Positions 1 to 10,017 of a DNA stretch of 64,000 nt are shown in pieces. The translations under genes were made by a program, and so were the position numbers. Positions within the stretch are counted from its first letter, which is position 1; each line of letters starts with the position of its first letter. Below the pieces are notes generated by a model, which was not told where the DNA came from, searched no databases, and worked only from the letters and a program-made list of their open reading frames with translations. Origin of the DNA: Medakamo hakoo (lineage: Eukaryota; Chlorophyta; Trebouxiophyceae; Coccomyxaceae); contig CP089465.1 of NCBI GenBank assembly GCA_026636295.1, positions 1 to 64,000 of the forward strand, in the 5' to 3' direction.

Positions 1-141
1 CCTAACCCTAACCCTAACCCTAACCCTAACCCTAACCCTAACCTAACCCTAACCCTAACCCTAACCTAACCCTAACCCTAACCCTAACCCTAACCCTAAC
101 CCTAACCCTAACCCTAACCCTAACCCTAACCCTAACCCTAA
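1..141. repeat. Telomere repeat, CCCTAA/TTAGGG type
   Basis: The window starts with an uninterrupted run of CCCTAA units, with two shortened CCTAA units near positions 43 and 66. It stops abruptly at about 141 and unique sequence follows. The C-rich strand reads 5' to 3' into the chromosome, so this is the left chromosome end. Most green algae use TTTAGGG; this six-base type is known from a minority of them. Confidence 0.98.
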
Positions 142-155
142 ACCGTGAGGCAAGG

Positions 156-1514
156 TCAGTGCCACCCCTTTTTTAACACGCCGCCGCCCTCCCTGCCACC
201 CCATTCACGCCCACCCCCGCCCACCCAGTGCGCCAGCACCCTATCCACCCTACCCCCTTCCTCCGCCTGCCCACCACCCGTCCCACCACTCCCAACCAAA
301 TACGTCAAATCCACGCCCGCCCACACCCCGGCATCATCCTCCACCAGCGTCCGCACGCCCGCCAGCTCCGGCCACAGGACGGCGCGTCCCAGGAGGCCGG
401 ACGGGTCGCAGCGCAGAGACGCGACGTGCCCGCCCGCCATGACCACGTTCCTCCAGTCGGCCGCGTCGGGACAGAAAGGCAGGGGGCTGCCACGCTGGCA
501 AAAGCCCAGGTCGTGGGGGAACGCCTCGCACCGGGCCGGATACTCCCGGCAGTGGAAGAGCACGCCAAAGAAGCCGGGCGTGGCGGGCCTGGATTTCGCG
601 GCGTTTGCGGGCGACTGCGCCCAGAACACGTGCCCGTGGAACAGGTCGAAGCGCGACAGCTCGATTGCCGGCAGGCCAGCCTCCCGGCGGAGTGCAGGCA
701 GGCTGGTGAACAGGGCGTTCAGGTAGGCCGCGACGGCTGGGTCGGCGATGCGGTGGCCACGCGGGCGCGGCGCGAGGTGGCAGACCGGCGGTGGATGATG
801 GACGACGGTGGAGGTGGAGGTGGTGGAGGTGGAAGTGGAGGTCCAGCTCCAGGTGGTGGTCGTCGTGGTGGCAGACGCGCCGGCAGGACATGCCAGGGGG
901 GCAGGCTGCCGCCCGTCCCAGCCGCCCGGTCCATCGCCGCCAGCGGCCTGGCCGGCCGGGGCGCCGCTGCCGCTGTCCGCCCGCCTCACGCCCTCGCCAC
1001 CATCGCCCGTGCCCAACACGGGCACGGGCTCCACCGCCACCTCCTCCCCGCTCACTAACTCGGCAAACGCCGCCCGCGGGCCGACGACGGCAGCGCGGCG
1101 CTCAGCTTCCGCCCAGGCCGCTGGCGGGCGAGGCGCGCCCGGGTGGTGGACGACGAGTTGCCGCGCGCCCGCCTCCCACGCCGCCCCCGACGCGCGCCTG
1201 GCGCGCCGCACCAGCGCCAGCGTCGTGTGCATGGCCGCCGAGCGTGGCGGGATGATCACGGCAGGCGACGAGACGTCTGGCAGGCGCGGCTCCGTCCACA
1301 CAGGCGCGAGTGGTGGCGTGCGCTTCCAAGCCGCGCCCGGCCGGGCCGGCGTCGCGGCCGCGGGCGCGAGCGACCGCGGCGAGGGCGGGCAGCGGCGGAC
1401 AGCGCGGCGCAGTCGTGCGTGCGACGGCGCCGCCACACCCCCTCCAGGCCGCCGCCCGCTGGTCGACGCCAGTCCAGGCGACGAGTGGGTCATCTGGCCC
1501 AGCGGCCGGGCCAT
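156..1514 (-). CDS. Hypothetical subtelomeric protein, boundaries uncertain
   Basis: I do not recognise this protein. The minus frame is open from 1697 to 156. The stretch encoded at about 730-310 looks genuinely coding: mixed composition, aromatic residues, motifs such as LFHGHVFWAQSP and GFFGVLFHCREYPARC, and several cysteines. The N-terminal third is Ala/Arg/Pro-rich, and the last 45 codons are Gly-rich and look non-coding. The true end may therefore be a splice site near 300 or an earlier stop in another exon. Start candidates are the ATGs at 1514 and 1232. An alternative first exon with a Leu-rich start lies near 1563 in another frame. The frame ends only 14 bases from the telomere array, so the gene may be cut short by the chromosome end. 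Confidence 0.35.
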   Translation of the reverse strand: MARPLGQMTHSSPGLASTSGRRPGGGVAAPSHARLRRAVRRCPPSPRSLAPAAATPARPGAAWKRTPPLAPVWTEPRLPDVSSPAVIIPPRSAAMHTTLALVRRARRASGAAWEAGARQLVVHHPGAPRPPAAWAEAERRAAVVGPRAAFAELVSGEEVAVEPVPVLGTGDGGEGVRRADSGSGAPAGQAAGGDGPGGWDGRQPAPLACPAGASATTTTTTWSWTSTSTSTTSTSTVVHHPPPVCHLAPRPRGHRIADPAVAAYLNALFTSLPALRREAGLPAIELSRFDLFHGHVFWAQSPANAAKSRPATPGFFGVLFHCREYPARCEAFPHDLGFCQRGSPLPFCPDAADWRNVVMAGGHVASLRCDPSGLLGRAVLWPELAGVRTLVEDDAGVWAGVDLTYLVGSGGTGGGQAEEGGRVDRVLAHWVGGGGREWGGREGGGVLKKGWH

Positions 1515-1697
1515 GGAGGCGCGGCGGGTTGAGCGCACCGGCAAGAAGAAGCAAATGCGGCACTGTGGCCAGGCGCGACGGGCGCGGCCGCGCTCACTCC
1601 TTGCTCCTCGCCGCCGCGGCAGCTCTCGAGCCGCCACGCCTGCCCACGCCCGCGCCGCCCCTCCCTTTCCTCTTCTCCCTGCCGCATTACCGTCCAC

Positions 1698-2401
1698 GTG
1701 GTCTAAAGCACCTCTGCGTGAGTGTCGGACCAGCGCATACGCCGGGCTTGCTGCGAAAGGAAGCCCGCTCTTCCAACCGCCGCGGCCGCATTGCTTTTTT
1801 TCCCCATGCCGGTGCGTTTTTTTGCGTGCGCCTGCCCGGTCGCGCCTGTCGAAATCCCTTTTTCCCTGGACAGGCGATACGAGCCATGCATAAAGACGGA
1901 AACGCGGGTGATGGAAAGCAAATGGGACGCACCGTCCCTCCGAACGACGCCAAAAGCGGGGCCGCGCTGCTGCTCGCCGGGCCCGGGTGGCGCGCAGAGC
2001 GAGGGCCTCGCTCTAGGGGAGGGCGCCCGTTGCTCTTTGTCACGGCCCGACCAAGTTGCCTGCGGTTGCCCGCGCCGGGCAGGCCAACTGGAGAGACATG
2101 CTCTCTCTCCACGTGAGCGTCAGCCCTGGAGGTGCCGGATCGGCCCCCAGCGCCGCCGCCGGCCATCATCGTTTGGCCCCGACGACGGCTCGCCAGGTGG
2201 CCGCCGTGGCCGTCCCCGCCCCCACGTGCCCTTTGGATGCGCCGCGCCTGAGACGGCTGGGCCGGGCAGCGCTGCTGCGCCGTGCAGCATCCCTGGCCGT
2301 GAACGTCCGCGCCCTTGCCGGCCGCCAGCCGGCCTCACGCGCCCTCCACCCCCATCCCATCACCCCCATCTGCTCTCCCCTTCCCCTCCCAGGCGACCGC
2401 C
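1698..2401. other. Intergenic, putative upstream regions of two divergent genes
   Basis: GC-rich stretch between the subtelomeric gene (minus) and the MFS gene (plus). It holds short T tracts near 1795 and 1815. No RNA gene or conserved frame was recognised. Confidence 0.4.
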
Positions 2402-4215
2402 ATGAAAATGAAAACCCGTGCTGCCGCTCGGGCGTCCGGCGGCGGTCCACCAGGAGGTGGTGATGCAGGCGCTGCTGCAGCCCTCCGCCGCCGCACGACC
2501 ACCGCCGGCCGGTCGCCCTCGCCCGTGGCGGCGGCGGCGCCCCCGCCCCGCCGCCCGGCCCGCGCTCGCGCGGCACCCGACCGGGCCACCGCCGGCCACC
2601 CCCCACCCCGCGGTGGCCCGACCGACCCGCACGCCATGACGTACGCCAAGGTGAGGTGGTTGGGGTGAGTGGCAGGCAGGCAGGGAGGGAGGGAGGGAGA
2701 GTGTTTGTGTGTGCCCGCCGGCCCCACACACCCTGCGCCTCCACCACCACCCACCACCACCACCACCACCACCCACCACCCACACCCCAGCTCTGGTACT
2801 TTATGCACTCCGCCTCCCTGTCCTTTTGCCTGCCCTTCCTGACGCCGTACCTGGCCGCGCACGGCCTGACGGCCGCGCAGATCGGCGTGCTGGCCGCCCT
2901 CCGCCCCGTCGTCGGCACCCCGGCCTCCGCCGCGTGGGCCGCGGCCGCCGACGCGACGGGCGCGCACCGCTCCATCCTCGCGGCCTGCTTCCTCGCCTCC
3001 ACGGCCGGCCGCCTGGCCATCCCGCTCGCGCCGGGCTCCTTCCCCTTCCAGCTCGCCCTTTCCCTGGCCACCGAAGCGTTTGCGGCCCCCATCCCCGTCT
3101 TTGCCGACGCGGCGACCACGGCCGCCGCGCCCGACCCCTCCGCCTACGGCCGCGCCCGCTTGTGGGGCGCCGTCGGCTGGGGAGGGCTGTCCCTGGTGGC
3201 GGGCGCGGTCGTCACCGCCAAGGGCATCGGCGCCGGCTTTGCGGCGTACGCGGCGGCGGCCGCCGCCACGCTGGGCCCGACGCTGTTGCTGCCCGTCGGC
3301 GCGCTGTGCGCCCGACCGCCGGCGTCGGCCAACCCACAGCCCGCGCCGGCGCCGGCGCCAGCAACGGCGCCGGCGGGGTCGGCCGCCGCCCTCGTCGCGG
3401 ACCGCCGGGTGGCCGTCTTCCTGGGCCTGGCGGTGCTGTTGGGCCTGGCCGCGTCCACCATCGCGACCTTCCTGCCGCTCTACCTGACCGCCGACCTGGG
3501 CGGCTCGGAGTCGCTGCTGGGCGGCGCGATCGGCGTCGCGTGCGCCGCCGAAATCCCGGTCTTTTACTGGAGCGGCGCGCTGGTCAAGGCCGTCGGCGCC
3601 CGCCGCATGCTGGACGTGGCGGCCGCCGCGTACGTCGTCCGCCTGGTCGGCTACACGGTCGTCGGCCACGCGGTGTCCGCGGGCGGGGGCGGCCCGCTGG
3701 GCGGCCTGGGCCCGGCGGCCATCCTGCCGCTGGAGGCGCTGCACGGCTTTGCGTTCGCGGGGTCGTGGGCGGCCGGTACGGAGTACTGCGCGGCTCTGGC
3801 CCCGCCCGGCCTGCGCACGACCGCGCAGTCGCTGTTTTCCGCGGCGTACGCGGGCGTGGGCGGTGGGGTCGGCGCGCTGGCGGGCGGCGCACTCTACTCG
3901 GCTGCCGGGCCGGACGCCTGCTTCCTCGGCACGGCCGCCCTGGTTTCCGTGGGGTGGGTGCTCTTCACCGCACTGGAAGCCGGCGGCGGCAGCCCGGCGG
4001 AGGCGGACGACCGGGGCGCCGCGACGGACGATGACGGCGACGGCCCGCCCGCGCCCGTGCCGCGCACGGCGCCCGCGGCGCTGCGGGGGCGGCCCGCCAG
4101 CGCGGGCCAGCGGCGGAAAGCCGCGACGTCGCCGTCGCCGTCGCCGCGGCCGAGGCGGCGGGCGGGCCCGGCGCGGCCGGCGTCGCCTGCCGCGACAAAG
4201 CCGACGCTGAAGTAG
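2402..4215 (+). CDS. MFS transporter, MFSD6/nucleoside-symporter-like
   Basis: Two exons, 2402-2650 and 2791-4215, give 557 residues. The donor GTGAGG and acceptor CCCCAG join AK to LWYF, which restores the AKLWYF start of the first membrane helix typical of the MFSD6/LacY-like branch. Residues 1-80 (exon 1) are a Ser/Pro/Arg-rich tail. From residue 84 there are about twelve hydrophobic segments. A Pro/Ala linker at about 257-280 forms the central loop between the two six-helix halves. The first half has the AAQIGVLAALRP loop. From about 480 a basic, Pro-rich tail follows. Expected role: proton-coupled uptake or export of a small solute at the plasma or an internal membrane. The substrate cannot be told. 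The intron contains a CCACCA repeat before its acceptor. Confidence 0.85.
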
Positions 4216-4465
4216 AACAAACTCGAAGAGTGGTGGGTGGTGCAAAAAAAAAAAACGATGCAGACGACTGTTCTTTCTTTTTTGCGCCAGGAAGAAATGT
4301 GAATCGGGCCCCTTACACAACCACTTACACGGCCTTATATGCACATGGACACACACATGCGTTTGCGGGGGCTTTTTGCCGCCACTTTGATTAAATGAAG
4401 AAAGAATGGAAGAACATGGGTGTTTGTGTGTGGATCTCTCGACTCAGGGATGTCGCCCGCCTTCT

Positions 4466-5785
4466 TCACACCGCACCAAACAGACGCAGGAGCGGCAGAG
4501 GAGCGGACGGGGCGGTGATATCAGCAGCGGACGGCGGGGCGACGCCGGCGGACGCGTAAAGGCCCAGCTCAGCGCCATACGACCCGCCGTACGAGCCACC
4601 GATGGACATGGACGCGCCCACGCCCACGCCCGCAACGCCACCATAGCCACCGTACGAGCCGTACGAGCCGTAAGAGCCGTACGAGCCGCCATAATCACCG
4701 TACGTGCCAAACAGGGCGGGCCCACCGGCGCGGCGTTGCGCAGCCCGGACCACCACAGGCAGCGGCATGGCCGGAGGAGTGGCGGGGGTGGTGGAAGAAG
4801 CAGACGCCGGGTAGGTGCCCGCGCCCGTATCAGCCTCACCGTCAGCCTCACCGTACGGGCCACCAATCGGAATGGGGCTGGAGGTGGGGAGAGACGTCCA
4901 GGTGGGCCGGTCGTCGGCTTGGGCCGGCGGCACAGCTTGGATGGTGGGCAGCGGGGTGGTGGGAGGAAAAGAGGAGGCGCCGCGACCGTTCCCGCCCGAC
5001 ACAGTCGCGATTTTGGTAGATTTGGGCAGGATGACGGTGGATAAGTCCAGCGGCGGGGCGGCCACGCGGAGCAGCGGGCGCGGTGTGGGCGCGGAGGCGT
5101 TGGAGGAGGCAGTTTCGGCGGTTTCGGCCGCGGGCGGTGGGGCGTCGGCGCCCCCGCCACCCACAACACCTCCCGCCATATCCTCCGCCAAGCTAAGGGT
5201 AGACGGGGTGTTCACCAGTCCCGGCCCTGGCGCAGGAGCAGGCTGGGCGGCCGAGATCTCAGCTGCCGCGCCGTCCCCAAACACGACGGTCGAGCCACCA
5301 TCGCCGCCGCTGCCGCCGCCCTCGCGCAGCGGCTGGCGTTCCGCTTCAAAGCCGCGGCCGACGACGCCAGGCAGGGCTGAGCCTTTATCAGCCACTGGGG
5401 AGGGCGCAGGCGGCGCGGAGGCAGGACCAGGCGCGGGCGCTTCGCGCACCGGCGCGCGGCGGTGGAGAGGCACCACAGCGCGCGCGGGCGCGCTCACGGT
5501 GTAGTCCAAGGCGCGGCGGCGCGCGTGATAAAGCACAGACGAAGAAGTCGCGTCCGTCGTCATGGCCTGGGTGAGAGACAGGGAGAGCAGGGATGAGCGG
5601 GGCGGCCCGGCGAGCACCACAAACGCGTCCAAACCCGAGGCGTTTCATGTGGTTGGGAAGGTGGGCAGGCAATACGCGGCCGCGGCCATCTCTACATCCC
5701 AACCACACAATAAAAAACGCACCTGGCACGTCAGGAGTGCCAGCAAGCCCGTGGCCAGAACTGCGGGTCGGCCCAGCGTGCGCAT
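4466..5785 (-). CDS. Putative secreted Gly/Ser/Tyr-repeat protein
   Basis: Proposed exons 5723-5785 and 4466-5566 (minus) give 387 residues. The first exon encodes a basic start followed by a hydrophobic stretch (VLATGLLALLTC), a good signal peptide, ending at CAG with a GTGCGT donor. The second exon follows a CACCCAG acceptor in phase 0. The mature chain is low complexity: Ala/Pro/Thr-rich for about 280 residues, then a repeated GSYGSYGSYG/GGYGG/GGSYGGSYG block near the C-terminus. No catalytic domain is visible. Such composition suits an extracellular matrix, cell-wall or phase-separating protein, but function is unknown. If exon 1 is not used, the ATG at 5563 would start a cytosolic form. 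The 3' end converges with the MFS gene across about 250 bases. Confidence 0.6.
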
Positions 5786-6088
5786 GGGGAGGGAGGAGGG
5801 GCGGGAGGAAGACGACGGGGAGACTGCGGGACGGAGGGAAAGGAGGTGTGAAGGGTGGGGAGGTTCAACCTCGGCCGCCAAAACAAAACCTCCGCCGCCG
5901 CCGTCCACTTTTCCGCCCACCCACACCCCGCCTCTTCCCCCGCGCGCTTTTTGGTACCTTGTGCACGCCCGCGTGTGCTTTTGAGCTCGGCTGAGGCTGA
6001 TCTTGTGGATCGCGTCAAAAAAAGTTGAAATTTCATTTATATCTCTTTGATAATTCAGAGTGTGTCAACGACCGTGTCGCATTGTCGC
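5786..6088. other. Spacer between secreted-protein gene and tRNA
   Basis: Upstream region of the minus-strand gene and the tRNA. It contains an AT-rich patch around 6010-6060, just before the tRNA, in an otherwise GC-rich surrounding. No coding frame is supported. Confidence 0.4.
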
Positions 6089-6173
6089 GCCGCAGTGGCC
6101 AAGTTGGTAAGGCGTTCGCTTCGTAACAATCGCAACAGCGAAAGATTCAGCGGTTCGAGCCCGCTCTGTGGCA
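6089..6173 (+). tRNA. tRNA-Thr(CGT) with 11-nt intron
   Basis: A full cloverleaf can be drawn. The acceptor stem GCCGCAG pairs with CTGTGGC (one G-U), followed by discriminator A. The D arm is GCC/GGC with a GTTGGTAA-type loop. The anticodon stem is TTCGC/GCGAA and the T arm AGCGG-TTCGAGC-CCGCT. The anticodon at 6122-6124 is CGT, decoding ACG threonine. Eleven extra bases (6126-6136) sit one base 3' of the anticodon, the usual place for nuclear tRNA introns. CCA is not encoded. A TTTT at 6184-6187 can act as the Pol III terminator. Confidence 0.9.
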
Positions 6174-6640
6174 TTGCGCATTCGTTTTGGACGTGTACAA
6201 CCGTTTTGGACGCGTTTTGGTGGGCGGGTATGCATTTTGGTGGGGTCAAGGTCGGGTAATGGTTCAAACCTTCGGCATCACCCCCTTTTTTTCCCGGCCC
6301 ACACCCCTCTCCCTCCTTTCCCGCCCCCTCCAAGCGCCTGTGCACGCTGTTTGCCACGCCCGCCTGAAAGCTGCGGCGCAAATAACCGTATTGGCTGTCG
6401 GACGACGCTTTTTCTCCACCCATGCTACATCCATCCGTCTATCAATCCCTCTCAGTCTTTTCGTCCACAGCTCCTCCCGTCACCGCTGCATGCCTTCACG
6501 TCGCGCGGCCCGCCAGTCATCACGTGGACGCACAGGCGCAGTCGATTTTCAGAAACGCTACCCAGCGAAACAAAAACAGCATTTGACAACAAAACCAGGT
6601 GCGCGCGCTCATCCACCACCACCCCACCCCAACCACCCAC
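6174..6640. other. Spacer between tRNA and SOD gene
   Basis: It includes the tRNA terminator T-run at 6184 and repeated CGTTTTGGACG/GTTTTGGTGGG stretches up to about 6245. The rest is the 3' flank of the SOD gene. No gene was seen. Confidence 0.4.
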
Positions 6641-7710
6641 TCACTCTCGCTTCCCGCCCACCACCGCCTTGTCGTACCGCGCCCCCACGTCCGCCCAGTT
6701 CACCACCTCCCAGATCTTCTTCAGGTAGTCCGGCCGCACGTTCTTGTACTGCAGGTAGTACGCGTGCTCCCAGCAGTCGATGCCCAGGAGGGGGACCAGG
6801 CCGACGGTGACCGCGGGGTCCTGGTTGGCCGTGACGCCGAGCGCGAGGCGCCGCGCCGCCGGGTCGTAGCCCAGCCACGCCCAGCCCGACCCCTGGATGC
6901 CCGCCCCCGCCGCGGACAGGCGGGCTTGCAGCTCGCCGACCGACCCGAACTCGGCGTGGATCGCCGCTTCCAGCGCGCCCGTCGGCGGGGCCGCGCGGTC
7001 GGGCGGGCACAGGTTTTGCCAAAACAGCGAGTGGTTGACGTGGCCGCCGCCGTTGAATTTGATGGCCTGCTGCAAGGACAGCATGGTCTGGACGTCGTTT
7101 TTAGCTTCGGCGGCCGCGTACTTTTCGGCGGCGGCGTTCTGGTGGGTGGGGAAACAGGGGGGAGGTGGGGGGGTGAGTGGAGCGGCGGGCGGCCTGCCTG
7201 GAAAAAAACCAACCCCCTCCCCGCTCAAACACCACCATCACTCCCCATCATACTCACCAGCCCGGCCACGTACGCGGCGTGGTGCTTGGCGTGGTGCAGC
7301 TGCATGATCTCGCCCGAAATGACGGGTTCCAGGGCGCTGCAGGGGTGGTCGGAGGGAGGGGGGAGAGTGTGTGAGGGCGCGCGACCGCGAGCGCTGCAGG
7401 AAGAAGCACGGGCACGCCCCACGCCACGCACGCGGGAACCCTGCCTCACCCACCCGCGCGTTCTGCATCTTGAGTCGTCGTCTCCCGTGCACAGTCGCCC
7501 ACCAGCTCGAGCCGCACGCGTGGCTGTGCGACCGCAGCCAAAACAAGAAGCCCCCACCCAATCGACGCGAATGCTCTCCCATCAAAAAAAAAGAAACACG
7601 CACCCGTAATCGTACGGCAGGTCCGGCAGCGTGACGGTCTGCAGGCCGCGGGCAGAGGAGGCGGCAGACGCCGCCCGGCGGGACGCGGCGCGGGCGGTGG
7701 ACGCGAGCAT
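6641..7710 (-). CDS. SOD2: Mitochondrial manganese superoxide dismutase
   Basis: Converts superoxide to hydrogen peroxide and oxygen, probably in the mitochondrial matrix. Exons on the minus strand: 7604-7710, 7258-7336, 6641-7138, giving 227 residues. Both introns have GT-AG ends and the joins keep the family reading YDYGALEPVISGEIMQLHH. Residues 1-23 are Arg/Ala/Ser-rich without acids, a typical mitochondrial presequence. Metal ligands by alignment with human MnSOD are His50, His98, Asp183 and His187. The signature reads DCWEHAYY instead of the usual DVWEHAYY. The GIQGSGWAWLG motif carries the Gln typical of Mn rather than Fe enzymes. Chloroplast FeSOD is the alternative but is less likely because of this Gln. 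Confidence 0.95.
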
Positions 7711-8463
7711 TTTTGTGCGGGCAGGGTGGTGGAGAGGGGTGGCAGGTGTGTGAACGAGGGGGGCGAGCACGCACGTGCGTTCCAGCGGCGGCGGGGGCCA
7801 CTCCCTGCTGCTGAGGCGGGGGAGGGGGACGAGAAGGCGTCTCCGGGCCTGGCACCCACGCAGCCGAGCCTCCCGTCCCGGCCAACTCGCAGGCGCACGG
7901 GGCCACGGCCACCTGCGCCCCCCCTCCTTCCGTCACGCGGGCGCAGCCAGAGAGAGAAAACATCATGCGCCGTCCCCTCCGTGGCGAGGGTTGTGGTTGC
8001 GGCCTGGCCAGGCCGCTCCCTCCCTAGGGCGGGGGGGGGGGTCGCCGCCGCCGCCCCGCCGACCGCCGCCCCGCCCACGCCACCGCCCACCAGTCCTGGC
8101 TTTGGACACCGCGCCGGCGCGTTCCTGTGAGTTTCATCGCTCAAGCCGCCGTCCCTGCCTCCCCGAACGCCTTCCTTCTTCACAAAGCACGCCGGGCCGA
8201 CCCACCCGGCTGGGAGAGGGACCGGGACCACCTGCGCCACCTCCGTCCCGGCGTCACAGCACACTCCCGCGGGGCCAGGGCCTGTTGTGCACGGCGGTGC
8301 CACTTGGCCGGGGGTCGTCCAGGCGCACAAGCCTGACCGGAAAAAAAAAACACGAAGCCCCTAGGCCTCTCTTCCCTCTGCTCCCACACCTCCCACACAG
8401 CTCTTCTTCTCCGCACAGCAAAAAAAAACACCCCCCCTACCTCCCTCCGCGCACTCCTCCGCC
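7711..8463. other. Divergent promoter region SOD / plastocyanin
   Basis: About 750 bases between head-to-head SOD and plastocyanin genes. It contains a G11 tract at about 8030-8040, A tracts at about 8341-8350 and 8421-8428, and pyrimidine-rich sequence just before the plastocyanin ATG. No frame here is supported as coding. Confidence 0.5.
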
Positions 8464-9486
8464 ATGGCCTTCGCCGTCGCCAAATCCTCCGCCATGACCC
8501 GCAATGTGTCTGCGCGTCGCAACGTGACCGTCGCGGCCTTCTCCCCCGAGCGGTGCGTTGCCGTGCGCGGCGTGTTTGTTTGAGGGTAGAAAGAACGGGC
8601 AGCAGGTTTCGCCTCTCCTTCGACCCCCGCGCCGCGGGCGCGGGCGGCTCCACCACGCCCCACGCCTTGCCAGCAGTGTGCGGACGGACGTGCCCAAGCC
8701 ATCCGAGGGAGCGGAGGGGCCAATGCAGGGCGGCCGCGCCGCCAATCCGCCGCCCTGCCACCTCTTGAGAGAGGCCGCGGCCGCCCGGCATCTCCCCGTG
8801 CCTGCCGTTCTGGGGAGAGACACGTCTGCAGGGGTCGGCCGCGGATTGTGGCCGCGCGGGCGGTCCATCCACCCCCGTCCCACCCCCACTAGGGAGCCCG
8901 GGACGGATGCCGCGCCGTCGTGGAGCGGGGAGGGCGACTTGGTCCCCGGATTGCGGCGGCCGGGCCGCCCAAACACCCACGGCGCGGGCCGCCCCCGCAT
9001 GGCCGCCCGCCCGACCCACTCGGCGGCTCGGGGCGCTCTCTGCCCCTCTCTCCTGCAATCCTTGCCTGGGCGCTCTCACCCGCCCTCCACCCACCCCACC
9101 CACTCCCCACCCACCCCCCACCCGCCAACAGCGCCGTCAAGACCGTGGCCACCGTCGCCACCTCCCTGGCCCTGGCCATGGGCGCGCACGCCGCGGACAT
9201 CAAGCTGGGCGCCGACAACGGCTCCCTCGTCTTCGAGCCGTCGTCCGTCACCATCAAGGCCGGCGACTCCGTCACCTTCAAGAACAACGCGGGCTTCCCC
9301 CACAACATCGTCTTCGACGAGGACGCCGTGCCCGAGGGCGTCAAGGCCGACGCCATCTCGCACGAGGACTACCTGAACGCGCCCGGCGAGACCTACACCG
9401 TCAAGCTGACGACGCCCGGCACGTACGGCTTCTACTGCGAGCCGCACCAGGGCGCGGGCATGGCCGGCAAGATCACGGTCCAGTGA
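8464..9486 (+). CDS. PETE: Plastocyanin precursor
   Basis: Copper protein that carries electrons from cytochrome b6f to photosystem I in the thylakoid lumen. Exons 8464-8552 and 9132-9486 give a 147-residue precursor. The 579-base intron (donor GTGCGT, acceptor CAACAG) joins ER to AV in phase 2. Residues 1-30 form the stromal transit part. About 31-50 form a lumen signal ending AHA before the mature start at ADIKLG. The mature protein is 97 residues. Copper ligands are His87 (in FPHNIVF), Cys132, His135 and Met140 ([10 protein letters not shown]). The mature sequence is strongly green-algal type. TGTAA, the usual green-algal polyadenylation signal, occurs at 9651 and 9739. The gene converges on HCF136. 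Confidence 0.97.
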
Positions 9487-10017
9487 GGCACCGCGCCAGC
9501 GTGTGATGCGTGACGCGTGACGGGCGTGGGCGACGGCACGCGCGCCCACGCCCGACACTCTGAACGACATCCATCCACCTCCATAAAAAAAAATCGCCCC
9601 GCGGCAGTGCGTCCAGGGAAAGCTTTTCGGGCCGCGTTTTTTTCTTTTCGTGTAAAAACGTTTGGGGCTGTTTTATGTTCCTGTGCGAGCGGGCGGGCTG
9701 TAGTGTCGGTGGTGCGCGCGCGGGTGGTGGCGGCGTGTTGTAATGGCAGGCGGGCCCCGCTGCCCCCCCGACCAGCCTGGTCGCTCCATCCCCCAAGCCG
9801 TCACAGCTCTCTCACCGTCTCGCCGAGAGCCCTCCCCGCGCTCAAGGGCCAGGCTTCTCGCACCCGAACACACACTCAAAAACATCTCATGCACAAAAAA
9901 AGGGGTCACACGTCGCGCCCAGAAAAAACAAGACAAGCTCACTCTCTCACTCTCCCCCTCCCCCCGCCCTCTCTCTCTCACCCAATCGACCCCCCACCCC
10001 ACACCCTCTGCGCTGCC
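9487..10017. other. Convergent 3' region of plastocyanin and HCF136 genes
   Basis: Holds TGTAA polyadenylation-type signals at 9651-9655 and 9739-9743 on the plus strand and A-rich patches near 9895-9930. A CTCTCT-rich pyrimidine tract follows. No gene was seen. Confidence 0.5.

Noticed and set aside
2335-4356. 673-codon minus frame over the MFS gene
   Set aside because: Arg/Gly-rich shadow; the plus strand encodes membrane helices with a convincing splice join.
4640-4700. Possible CRISPR-like or regulatory tandem repeat of GTACGAGCC
   Set aside because: It lies in frame in a coding region and encodes the Gly-Ser-Tyr repeat; no spacers.
6225-6295. Second tRNA-like segment with GGTTCAAACC
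   Set aside because: Only a T-arm-like piece is present; no acceptor or anticodon stem can be formed around it.
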